Shown: positions 40,152-47,989 of the stretch, piece after piece
Layout: every line of letters starts with the position of its first letter
Position numbering within the stretch: position 1 is the stretch's first letter
Origin: Burkholderia ubonensis
GTDB lineage: Bacteria > Pseudomonadota > Gammaproteobacteria > Burkholderiales > Burkholderiaceae
DNA length: 64,000 bases
NCBI RefSeq assembly: GCF_902833085.1
Contig: NZ_CADFEB010000004.1
Coordinates: 372,001 to 436,000, forward strand
Direction of reading: 5' to 3'
Position numbers and translations under genes: made by a program
The notes under the pieces: generated by a model
Database searches by the model: none
The model's input: only the letters and a program-made list of their open reading frames with translations
What the model was told of the DNA's origin: nothing

Positions 40152-40457
40152 TCAGTCGCTGCCGTCCTTGTGGAACACCCGCTTCGTCGTGCGCTTGGTC
40201 GCGTCCCAGCCTTCGCGCGATGCGTGCTTGGTCGCGTCCCAACCCTCGCGCGACGCATGCGCGACGCCGTGGCCGACCGCCTTCGCGGCGCTCGCGGTCG
40301 CATGGCCGAAGCTGCGCGCGGCCTCGCCGGTCTTGTGCGCGGCTTCCTTCGAGTCGCGCTTGATGTCCTGCTTCACTTCGGACAGGTCAGCGTGCGCGGC
40401 CGGGCAAACCGTCGCGAACACGAGTGCGGCAAAAATGAACTGACGACCTTTCACCAC
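40152..40457 (-). CDS. Small exported protein with HASREGWDATK repeat
   Basis: A 101-residue protein, read from a GTG at 40457 with GGGAGGA ahead, with a signal peptide (MVKGRQFIFAALVFATVCPAAHA). The mature part is amphipathic helix (LSEVKQDIKRDSKEAAHKTGEAARSFGHATASAAKAVGHGVA) followed by two exact tandem copies of HASREGWDATK. A periplasmic location is likely; function is unknown. It is convergent with the preceding small membrane protein and lies just past the polyene operon. Confidence 0.65.
   Translation of the reverse strand: MVKGRQFIFAALVFATVCPAAHADLSEVKQDIKRDSKEAAHKTGEAARSFGHATASAAKAVGHGVAHASREGWDATKHASREGWDATKRTTKRVFHKDGSD
40195..40260. repeat. Tandem 33-bp duplication inside exported-protein gene
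   Basis: Two adjacent 33-bp units (40195-40227 and 40228-40260) differ at only four bases and encode the repeated HASREGWDATK motif. It is a simple internal duplication that keeps the frame. Confidence 0.9.
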
Positions 40458-40476
40458 CAGATTCCTCCCAACGTTG

Positions 40477-40968
40477 TCATCGAATCTCCGCGCCGCCGCC
40501 AGGCGGGCGAAGCGCGCCGGCCGCGGACGCATCGAGCATCACCGCGGCGCGGCCGCTCAGCAGCACGCGCTCGCCGCAGCGAAGCGTGAAGCCGTACAGC
40601 ACCGTGACGTCGTCGCCGCCGACACGTTCGGCCTCGACGGTCAGCGGCGCGTCGCACGTGTCGAGGCGCTCGACGAACGCGTCGACGCCGCGCACGCTCG
40701 CCAGAAAGCCGGCGCGCGGCCGCTCGCGCGGCGCGCCGACGAGCGCGCCGTGCACGGCCATCGCCTGCGCCGCGTATTCGATCCCGCAGACCGACGCGAG
40801 CCGGCCGTGCGCGCGCAGCGGGTTGCGCGGATCGCGGTGGCTCGTCGCCGTGCAGCGGATTCGTGCATCGTCCCAGAAGTCCACCGAATCGAGCAGGCAC
40901 ATCGCGCCGTCGTGCGGAATGTGCGCGGCGATCCACGCGCGGTCGCGCATCGTGCCGGCGGTCGTCAT
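40477..40968 (-). CDS. Beta-hydroxyacyl-ACP dehydratase, polyene cluster
   Basis: A 163-residue hotdog-fold dehydratase that would remove water from the beta-hydroxyacyl intermediate in polyene elongation. The family core is IPHDGAMCLLDSVDFWDDARIRCTATSHRDPRNPLRAHGRLASVCGIEYAAQAMAVHGAL, with the His and Glu expected for catalysis. Its start overlaps the upstream gene's stop (ATGA at 40968-40965), and it is the last gene of the minus-strand operon. It matches the second dehydratase position of aryl-polyene clusters. Confidence 0.87.
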   Translation of the reverse strand: MTTAGTMRDRAWIAAHIPHDGAMCLLDSVDFWDDARIRCTATSHRDPRNPLRAHGRLASVCGIEYAAQAMAVHGALVGAPRERPRAGFLASVRGVDAFVERLDTCDAPLTVEAERVGGDDVTVLYGFTLRCGERVLLSGRAAVMLDASAAGALRPPGGGAEIR

Positions 40969-41783
40969 CGCGCAGGCTCCGCGAATGCGTCCGGCAGCGC
41001 GACGTCGACCTGCACGCGCCGATCCGCCAGATAGTCGAGCACGACGCGCGCGGCGCGCGGCGCGGCGAGCGCGTCGAGCAGCGGCAACGCGCGCGCGGCG
41101 GGATTGCCGACGCGCAACGCTTCGAGCGCGGGCGACGCGAGCGTCGTCGCGCTCGCGTCGGTGAGCTGCACGTCGATGCGCGCGAGCGTGGCCGCGCCGG
41201 CCTCGGGCGCGAGCACGAGCGCGACGCCGAACGCATCGACGATCGGCCGCACCGCGCGCAGCGGCTCCGGATAGTCGGTGTCGTATGCGATCAGCAGGCA
41301 CGGCACGCGATCGACCGCGACCTGGCAGACGCTTTCGAGCAGCCCGGCGGCGAAGCTGCCGTCATGCGCGCACAGCACGTTCGACGCGGCCGTCGCGCCC
41401 GTCGCGATGCTCCAGTAGCCGGCCGGCGCGTTGTGCACGGAGTTGTGGAAGCGCGTCGGCGACAGCAGCCGGTCGTCGCCCGCGAGCGTCTCGCAGATCG
41501 CGTGGCAGTTCTGGCTGTCGCCGCCGGACGCGCTGAACACGGTCGCGAGCGTCGCGGCGTCGCGTCCGCTGGCGGCGACCGCTTCGCGGCCGACCGCGAG
41601 CGCGGCCCGCACGACGGGGCCGGTGCGCCGCCGCTCGGCGCTCGGCAGGCCGGCCGGCGGCGGCAGCACGGTGCGCGCGCCCGCATAGGCCGCGCGGCCG
41701 GCGAGCACGTCGGCCGCGTGCGGCCAGTCGTTCAATCCCGGCCCGATGAGGCCGATGCTCTCGATGTAGGCGCTGAGTGTCAT
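40965..41783 (-). CDS. Ketosynthase-like chain-length-factor protein, polyene cluster
   Basis: A 272-residue ketoacyl-synthase-fold protein of the chain-length-factor type. It has FSASGGDSQNCHAICETLAGDDRLLSPTRFHNSVHNAPAGYWSIATGATAASN, the pattern of the second ketosynthase half in aryl-polyene clusters. The usual catalytic Cys nucleophile motif is absent, so it probably pairs with the ketosynthase encoded just upstream. It begins 8 bp after that gene and overlaps the dehydratase. Confidence 0.85.
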   Translation of the reverse strand: MTLSAYIESIGLIGPGLNDWPHAADVLAGRAAYAGARTVLPPPAGLPSAERRRTGPVVRAALAVGREAVAASGRDAATLATVFSASGGDSQNCHAICETLAGDDRLLSPTRFHNSVHNAPAGYWSIATGATAASNVLCAHDGSFAAGLLESVCQVAVDRVPCLLIAYDTDYPEPLRAVRPIVDAFGVALVLAPEAGAATLARIDVQLTDASATTLASPALEALRVGNPAARALPLLDALAAPRAARVVLDYLADRRVQVDVALPDAFAEPAR

Positions 41784-41791
41784 GTCGGTGG

Positions 41792-43003
41792 TCAGCGGCG
41801 CGCGTAGTCGGCGCGGCCGAGGATCAGGCTGCAGTTCGTGCCGCCGAAGCCGAACGCATTGCTGAGCACGGCGCGCACGCGCGCGTCGCGGCTCGCGAGC
41901 ACGTAGTCGGCGGCGAGCGCCGGGTCGGGTTGCGTCGTGTTGACGCCGGCCGGCACGAACTGGCCGCGCAGCGCGACGGCGGCGACGATCGCCTCGAGCG
42001 CGCCGGCCGCGCCGAGCGTGTGGCCGGTCGCGCCCTTGGTCGAGCTGCACGGCGTCTGCGCGAACAGCGCGCCGATCGCGCGGCCTTCGGCGGCGTCGTT
42101 GCTCGGCGTCGCGGTGCCGTGCAGGTTGATGTAGTCGATGTCGGCCGCGCCGAGGCCGGCCGACGCCAGCGCCTGCTCGATCGCGGCGCGCGCGCCGAGC
42201 CCGTCCGGATGCGGCGACGACATGTGATGCGCGTCGCTCGACTCGCCGACGCCGAGCAGCAGCACCGCGCCATCGTCGAGCGCGTCGGGCGACGCGGGCA
42301 CGCGCTCGACGAGCGCGAACGCCGCGGCCTCGCCGATCGAGATCCCGTCGCGTGCGACGTCGAACGGCCGGCACGGCCGGCGCGACAGCAGTTCGAGCGA
42401 ATTGAAGCCGTACAGCGTCGTGAGGCACAGCGAATCGACGCCGCCGACGACCGCCGCATCGATCAGGCCCGCGGCGAGCATGCGGCGCGCGGAGCCGAAC
42501 ACCTTCGCGCCGGACGAGCACGCGGACGACACCGCCAGCGCCGGGCCGCGCAGCGCGAAGTACGCGCGCACGAACGCGGCGGGCGAATACGGGTTGTGGG
42601 TCTGCGCGTAGTGGAAGCCGGCCGGCAGCGCGCCGCTTTGCGGGTCGCGGCGCCGGTAAGCGTGCTCGGTCTCGAGGATGCCGGCCGTGCTGGTGCCGAC
42701 GAATACGCCGACACGTTCGGCGCCGTAGCGCGACACGGCGGCCGCGACGCGTTCGGCGAAACCGTCCTGCGTCAGGCCGAGCTGCGCGAGGCGGTTGTTG
42801 CGGCACTCGAAGTCGCTCAGGTCGGCGCGCAGCGGCTGCGCGTCGACGCCGTCCACCGCGCCGATCCAGGTGTCGAGGTCCGCGCGCTCGAAGTCGCATC
42901 GCGTGAGTCCGCCGCGCGCGCCGCGCAGCGCGGCGACGGTCGCGTCGAGCCCGCGCCCGATGCAGCTGGTGGCCGTGAAATGCGAAAGCAGGAGAGGGTT
43001 CAC
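41792..43003 (-). CDS. Beta-ketoacyl-ACP synthase, polyene cluster
   Basis: A 403-residue ketosynthase that elongates the polyene by two carbons per cycle. The nucleophile Cys is in VSSACSSGAKVFGSARRML. The two catalytic His lie in NLHGTATPSNDAAEGR and STKGATGHTLGAAGALEA. FGFGGTNCSLILG is near the C-terminus. I take the GTG at 43003 (VNPLLLSHFTATSCIGRG); the frame is open further but shadows the deacetylase gene. It belongs to the minus-strand operon. Confidence 0.9.
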   Translation of the reverse strand: MNPLLLSHFTATSCIGRGLDATVAALRGARGGLTRCDFERADLDTWIGAVDGVDAQPLRADLSDFECRNNRLAQLGLTQDGFAERVAAAVSRYGAERVGVFVGTSTAGILETEHAYRRRDPQSGALPAGFHYAQTHNPYSPAAFVRAYFALRGPALAVSSACSSGAKVFGSARRMLAAGLIDAAVVGGVDSLCLTTLYGFNSLELLSRRPCRPFDVARDGISIGEAAAFALVERVPASPDALDDGAVLLLGVGESSDAHHMSSPHPDGLGARAAIEQALASAGLGAADIDYINLHGTATPSNDAAEGRAIGALFAQTPCSSTKGATGHTLGAAGALEAIVAAVALRGQFVPAGVNTTQPDPALAADYVLASRDARVRAVLSNAFGFGGTNCSLILGRADYARR

Positions 43004-43083
43004 GAGGGTCGAATCCGGTTGCCGGTTCGGGCGCCGCGGTGCGCGTTGACGCCGCGCGGCGCGCCGGTAGCCATTCAATTTTA

Positions 43084-43950
43084 TCAAACGGGCGCCGTCG
43101 GGCCGGCCGCCGCCGGCAGTTCCGGCGCGAGCGCGGCGCGCAGCGTCGTCCAGCGCAATTGCGCGTCGGCGGCCGCGCGCAGCACGGCCGGCAGCACGTC
43201 GAGCACGACCGGCTCGCCGCGCGCGTCGCGCGCCGCATGGCCGTCGTGGACGAGCAGGATGTCGCGCGGCGCGAGCCCGTGCAGCAGGCGGCGCGCGACC
43301 ACGCCGGCATCCCGCTCGCGCGTGTCGAAGCCGCGCCGCGTCCAGCTCGCGAGCTGCAGGCCGAGTTCGCACAGCACCGGTTCGAGGAACGGGTTGCGCA
43401 GGCCCGCGGGCGCGCGGAAGAACAGCGGGCATGTGCCGGTGAGCTCGGTCAGCGTGCGCTGCGCGGCCTCGATCTCGCGCCGCAGCGCGCGCGGGCCCGA
43501 CAGCGAGAACGTGTGCCGGTGCCGCTGGCTGTGATTCTCGACCGCATGGCCGCGCGCGACGATCGCCTCGATCCAGCGCGGATGGCGGCGCGCGAGGTCG
43601 CCGATGCAGAAGAACGTCGCCTGCGCGTCGTAGCGGTCGAGCAGGTCGAGCACGCGCGGCGTGACGTCCGGGTCGGGGCCGTCGTCGATCGTCAGCGCGA
43701 TCCGGCGGCCGGCGCTGTCCGGCAGGCGCGTCCAGTTCGGGCCGAGCAGCGCGCTTTTCGGCCACAGGCCCGCCGCCGTCAGCGCGAGGTGCGACGCGAT
43801 CACGCCGCCGGCCGCCCATGGCCAGCTCGCCGGCTGCGCGACGACGGCCATCGCCGCGCCCGCATGCAGCGCGGCCGCGCCCGCGACGAGCGGCGTCGGC
43901 GACCAGCGGCGCGCGTCGCCGGGACGCGGTGCGGATGACGGTGCGTTCAT
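43084..43950 (-). CDS. Polysaccharide deacetylase-family protein
   Basis: A 288-residue carbohydrate-esterase-4 protein with two N-terminal hydrophobic segments (about residues 20-65). The catalytic NodB domain is clear: TIDDGPDPDVTPRVLDLLDRY (catalytic Asp pair), NHSQRHRHTFS (metal His) and RAPAGLRNPFLEPVL. The family removes acetyl groups from polysaccharides or related amides. It is not a usual part of aryl-polyene clusters, and its substrate here is unknown. Its start overlaps the MMPL gene stop (ATGA), so it is part of the operon. Confidence 0.88.
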   Translation of the reverse strand: MNAPSSAPRPGDARRWSPTPLVAGAAALHAGAAMAVVAQPASWPWAAGGVIASHLALTAAGLWPKSALLGPNWTRLPDSAGRRIALTIDDGPDPDVTPRVLDLLDRYDAQATFFCIGDLARRHPRWIEAIVARGHAVENHSQRHRHTFSLSGPRALRREIEAAQRTLTELTGTCPLFFRAPAGLRNPFLEPVLCELGLQLASWTRRGFDTRERDAGVVARRLLHGLAPRDILLVHDGHAARDARGEPVVLDVLPAVLRAAADAQLRWTTLRAALAPELPAAAGPTAPV

Positions 43951-46403
43951 GTGCGTTCTCCCTGCAGCGGTGCGGCGGCCTGCGGCGCCAGGATCGCGGC
44001 GAACGCGAGCGCGAGCATCGCGCCGGGGCCGACGGTCAGGCCGAAGGTTTCGAGCAGCGGCACGTGTGACAGCGCGAGCAGCCCGAAGCCGGCGACCGTC
44101 GCGAGATTGGCGACCAGCAGCGACACGAGCGTGTGGGGCGTGACGGGTTGCGCGTCGCCGCGCTTGCAGAAGAACAGCGCGTAGTTCGAGCCGACCGCGA
44201 CGATCAGCAGCATTCCGATCAGGTGCAGGATCGTCAGCGGCACGCCGGCGGCCGCGAAGCCCGCGGCCACGACCAGCACCGCCGCGACGAGCGGCGCGAG
44301 CGCGCGCACGACGCGCCGCGGCGAGCGCAGGGCGATCAGCAGCAGCACCGCGATCGCCGCGAAGCCCGCGAGCGACAGGCGGATGTCCTCGCGCACGTAG
44401 TTCACGTACAGGCGGTCGGCCTCGGCCTTCATGTCGACGAACAGCGCGCCGGGCACGCCGGCGCGCGAGACGGCCGCGCGGATCGGCGCCGCGTCGAGGC
44501 TTGGCTCGGCTTGCGTCGCGCGTGCGGCGTCCGGCGCGCGCAGCGGCAGCATCGCGCTCCAGCGGCCCGCGCGCTCGGTCAGCAGCGCATCGACCGCGAG
44601 CGCCATCGACGTGCCGCGCAAGTCCGCGCGCGTCAGGCGCGGCGCGTGGCGCGCGGCGTCGACGTCGGCGACGAACGGCGCGAACAGGTCCGGCCTGACC
44701 GTGATCGGCTGGTGCGCGACGGCAGCGCGCAGCCGCGCGGCGAGCGTGCCGGCGTCCGGCAGGCTCGCCTGCCGCGCGCGTTGCGCGGCGTCGCTCGGCA
44801 GGTAGCGGGCGGGGTTCTCGAAGCCGGCGAGCACGCCGCGGTCGACGAGCGGCTGCAGTTGCGCGGCGACGCGCTCCGCGCCTTCGAGCGCGGCCTGAGC
44901 ATTGGCCGCCGGAATCACCACCAGATAGCGGACGTCGGGCGCGCCGACGTCGGCGCGCAGGCGCGCGTCGAGCGCCTGCGCGCGCGCGGGCACCGGGCTC
45001 AGCGCGGCGAGCTCGCGGCTCCACAGGCCGTCGCGATGCAGCGCGAGCGCCGCGCACGCGGCGAGCACCAGCGCGGCCAGCGGCCAGCGCAGGCGCGGCG
45101 CGGCGGCGGCCGCGCGTGCGAGCGCCGCGCCGACGCGCGACACGTCGCGGATCGCGACATGGTCGCCGCGCAGCGGCGGCAGCACGAAGCGCGTGACGAG
45201 CGCGGCGGCCGTCAGGCCCGCGATCGAATACAGCCCGAGCTGCACGAGGCCCGGGAAGCCGGAGAACAGCATCGACGCGAAGCCGCAGACGGACGTCAGC
45301 ACGCCGAGCCGGATCGTCGGCCAGTACGCGGCGAGCCACGCGCGCGTCGCGTCGGCCGGGCGGGTTGCGTCGCGCGGGCCGGCCTGCGCCGACTGCACGA
45401 ACAGGTAGATCGAGTAGTCGACCGCCTCGCCGATCAGCGTGGTGCCGAAGCCGAGCGTCAGCCCGTGGACCGTGCCGAACGCGACGCTGACCGCCGCGAG
45501 CCCGGCCGCGATGCCCGACAGCACCGGCAGCAGCCCGAGCGCGAGCGTGCGCGGCGAGCGGTACAGCGTCAGCAGCAGCGCGACGATCAGCAGCAGGCTC
45601 AGCGTCGACAGGCGCTCGACGTCGCGCCGGATCGTGTCGCGCGTGTCGACCGAGAACACGCCGGGCCCGGTCATCGCGAGCGTGCAGGACGCCGCGCCCG
45701 GCGTCGCCTGCCGCGCCGCGTCGAACGCGCGGCGCACGGCATCGATCGCGCGCGCCTGCGCATCGGTGTCGGAGCCGGCGGCGGCCGTCTGCACGACGAG
45801 CACCGCGCGCGTGCCGTCGCGCGACGCCCACACGCCGTTGCGCGACGCCGGCAGCGCGCCGCTGTCGAGCTGGCCGACGAGCGCGGCGACTTCGCCGGTC
45901 GGGTCGCGCGGCAGCAGCGCCTTCGCGAAGAGGCCGGCCGACGAGCCCAGCAGGTCGAGGCTGTCGCCGAGCGCCTGGTGCAGGCCCTCGGCGGTGAAGC
46001 GCTGCGGCGTCACGGCCGGGCTCAGCAGGTAGCGATGCTCGACGATGAACTGCTGGTCGCGCGCGTCGTTGACCGGCTCGCCGTTGTTGACCGCCGCGAA
46101 CTGCGGATCGTCGCGCAGCGCCGCGGCCATGCGCCGCGACAGCACCGCGCGCGCGGCGGCGGTGTCGCCGTCGATCGCGACGAGGATCAGTCGCGACACG
46201 AGTCCGTCGCGCAGCTGGTCGACGAGCACGCGCTGCCCGGCGCTCGGCGAGCGCGGCAGGAACGCTGACAGGTCCGCCGTGAAGCTCGCGCGGCTGATCG
46301 CGAACCCGCAGGCGAGCAGGCCCAGCAGCCACGCGAGCACCGCGCGCTGCCGCAGCACGCGCAGGCCGCGGGCGACGGGCGAAGGCCGGGTGCGGTCGTC
46401 CAT
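43947..46403 (-). CDS. MMPL/RND-family exporter, polyene cluster
   Basis: An 818-residue inner-membrane transporter with two sets of hydrophobic helices (about residues 20-45 and 250-400, then 640-800). Large periplasmic loops lie between them. Typical segments are LTLGFGTTLIGEAVDYSIYLFVQSA and VLLLIALRSPRRVVRALAPLV, with LSHVPLLETFGLTVGPGAMLALAFAAIL near the end. Such proteins move lipid-linked products outward. In aryl-polyene clusters this position is thought to export the polyene lipid. It overlaps the LolA-like gene by one base. Confidence 0.9.
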   Translation of the reverse strand: MDDRTRPSPVARGLRVLRQRAVLAWLLGLLACGFAISRASFTADLSAFLPRSPSAGQRVLVDQLRDGLVSRLILVAIDGDTAAARAVLSRRMAAALRDDPQFAAVNNGEPVNDARDQQFIVEHRYLLSPAVTPQRFTAEGLHQALGDSLDLLGSSAGLFAKALLPRDPTGEVAALVGQLDSGALPASRNGVWASRDGTRAVLVVQTAAAGSDTDAQARAIDAVRRAFDAARQATPGAASCTLAMTGPGVFSVDTRDTIRRDVERLSTLSLLLIVALLLTLYRSPRTLALGLLPVLSGIAAGLAAVSVAFGTVHGLTLGFGTTLIGEAVDYSIYLFVQSAQAGPRDATRPADATRAWLAAYWPTIRLGVLTSVCGFASMLFSGFPGLVQLGLYSIAGLTAAALVTRFVLPPLRGDHVAIRDVSRVGAALARAAAAAPRLRWPLAALVLAACAALALHRDGLWSRELAALSPVPARAQALDARLRADVGAPDVRYLVVIPAANAQAALEGAERVAAQLQPLVDRGVLAGFENPARYLPSDAAQRARQASLPDAGTLAARLRAAVAHQPITVRPDLFAPFVADVDAARHAPRLTRADLRGTSMALAVDALLTERAGRWSAMLPLRAPDAARATQAEPSLDAAPIRAAVSRAGVPGALFVDMKAEADRLYVNYVREDIRLSLAGFAAIAVLLLIALRSPRRVVRALAPLVAAVLVVAAGFAAAGVPLTILHLIGMLLIVAVGSNYALFFCKRGDAQPVTPHTLVSLLVANLATVAGFGLLALSHVPLLETFGLTVGPGAMLALAFAAILAPQAAAPLQGERT

Positions 46404-47011
46404 CAGTTCGCCGGAACGGGTTGCAGCAGCATCAGCGAATGGTCGCCGTCGGCCTGCCGGATCGCGACGCTGCGCAATACGTCGCGCGTGCCGTCGAGCG
46501 TGATCGTGCTGACGACCTTCAGCATCCGCGCGTCGAGCGGCGTGAGCGTCAGCGTCCAGTCGTCGCCGCGCCCGGACAGCGCGACCTTGTACACCCGCTC
46601 GAGCGCGAAGCGGTTGCCGGAGAGCGTCGCGCGAATGCTGTCGATGAACGCGCCGAGCTCCGGATAGCGGTCGAGCGCGAGCGTGTATTTGCGGTTGTTG
46701 CGCTCGACGGTCAGCATGCCGCCGTCGACGACGAGGTGTTCGGGCTTCGGGCTCAGCGTGTGCTTCTCGAGATGATCGGGCGCGACGAACACGAGTTCGC
46801 CTGACGACTCGACCGGCTGCGCGGCGATCGACAGGTTTTTCGTCTCGGTGAACGTCGCGCGGCCGGACTTGTGCTGCGCGAGCGTCGACATCAGCCGGTC
46901 GAGGCTCCACGGCGCGCCGGCGTCCGCCGCGCGCGCGGGCGCGGCCAGCGCGACGGCGGCAGCGAGCGCGGCTGCGGCGACGGTGAACGGAAAACGGCGG
47001 AAGGCGGCCAT
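46403..47011 (-). CDS. LolA-like outer-membrane lipid carrier, polyene cluster
   Basis: A 202-residue periplasmic protein with a signal peptide ending APARAAD. The fold is that of lipoprotein carrier LolA: LMSTLAQHKSGRATFTETKNLSIAAQPVESSGELVFVAPDHLEKHT. It is not the general LolA of the cell, because it sits within the biosynthetic operon. A role ferrying the polyene lipid through the periplasm is inferred from the cluster family. It starts 3 bp after the acyltransferase stop and overlaps the MMPL gene. Confidence 0.88.
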   Translation of the reverse strand: MAAFRRFPFTVAAAALAAAVALAAPARAADAGAPWSLDRLMSTLAQHKSGRATFTETKNLSIAAQPVESSGELVFVAPDHLEKHTLSPKPEHLVVDGGMLTVERNNRKYTLALDRYPELGAFIDSIRATLSGNRFALERVYKVALSGRGDDWTLTLTPLDARMLKVVSTITLDGTRDVLRSVAIRQADGDHSLMLLQPVPAN

Positions 47012-47014
47012 GCG

Positions 47015-47989
47015 TCAGGAATCCCTGGTGGCGGGCAGGCCGGCGGCGCGCACCGGCGCGTCGTCGCGACGCGCGGCGGGGGCGTTGCCGTCCTGCCAGA
47101 AGTCGAAGAAGTTGAACCAGTTGTACGGCGCGGCGCGGCAGTATTTGTCGAGCAGTGCGACGTAGCGCGCGAGCGCCGCGTCGACGGCGGCCGCGCGCGC
47201 GTCGCGGCGCACGCCGGAGAAATCGGCGAGCGGCTCGAAGTGGACGTCGTAGCGGTTGCCGTCGCGATAGAGGCCGGTCATGAAGATCACCGGACGCCCG
47301 AGCATCGCGGCCATGTACAGCGGCCCGAGCGGGAACGCGGCCGGCGCGCCGAGCAGGTCGAGCCGCCGGGTCGACGCGGCGGCGTCGTCGCGCAGCGTGC
47401 GGTCGGCGAGCATGCCGACCATGCAGTTCGCGTCGAGGCGCTCGCGCACCTTCAGCATCGAATCGACCTGCCCGAGGGGAATCACGTCCGGCTTCGCGGC
47501 GGGGTTCACGGCGGCGAGCGTCGCGTTGATCTTGCGCGCGTTTTCTTCGTACATCGTGACGGCGACGCGCAGGCCCGGCTGGGTGCGGCCGAGCGCGCGC
47601 ACGACCTCGAAGCTGCCGAGGTGCGCGCCGATCAGGAACGCGCCGCGTCCGCCCGCGAGCACGGCGCGCACGTGCGCCTCGCCGTGCAGGCGCACGTCGA
47701 ACAGGTCGAAGCGCTCGTTCATCAGGTACACGCGGTCGTGGATCGTCGACGCGAACGTGAACACGTGCCGGTACACGTCGCGCCAGCGCACCGGTCGGCC
47801 GAGCGCGCGGCGCAGGTAGCCGCGCGACGCCGCGCACGCGCTCGGCGAGAACAGCACGAACCAGGCCGCGACCAGATGCAGCACGACGCGCGCGGCGCGC
47901 CGCCCGAAGCGCAGCGAGATCCACGTCATCGCGCGCAGCAGCGGCGTATTGCTGCGCTCCCGGCGCCGGGCCCATGCGGTGCGCTTCAT
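47015..47989 (-). CDS. LpxL/HtrB-type acyltransferase, polyene cluster
   Basis: A 324-residue lysophospholipid-acyltransferase-family protein. One hydrophobic segment near residues 38-52 is followed by GAFLIGAHLGSFEVVRALGRT, carrying a HxxxxE-like motif (HLGSFE), then GMLADRTLRDD. The family acylates lipid A or similar lipids. In aryl-polyene clusters it is thought to attach the polyene to a lipid anchor. The start overlaps the AMP-ligase stop (ATGA at 47989-47986). Confidence 0.88.
   Translation of the reverse strand: MKRTAWARRRERSNTPLLRAMTWISLRFGRRAARVVLHLVAAWFVLFSPSACAASRGYLRRALGRPVRWRDVYRHVFTFASTIHDRVYLMNERFDLFDVRLHGEAHVRAVLAGGRGAFLIGAHLGSFEVVRALGRTQPGLRVAVTMYEENARKINATLAAVNPAAKPDVIPLGQVDSMLKVRERLDANCMVGMLADRTLRDDAAASTRRLDLLGAPAAFPLGPLYMAAMLGRPVIFMTGLYRDGNRYDVHFEPLADFSGVRRDARAAAVDAALARYVALLDKYCRAAPYNWFNFFDFWQDGNAPAARRDDAPVRAAGLPATRDS

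Noticed and set aside
40195..40260. CRISPR-like direct repeat
   Set aside because: Only two adjacent units, no spacers and an intact reading frame; it encodes a repeated HASREGWDATK peptide.
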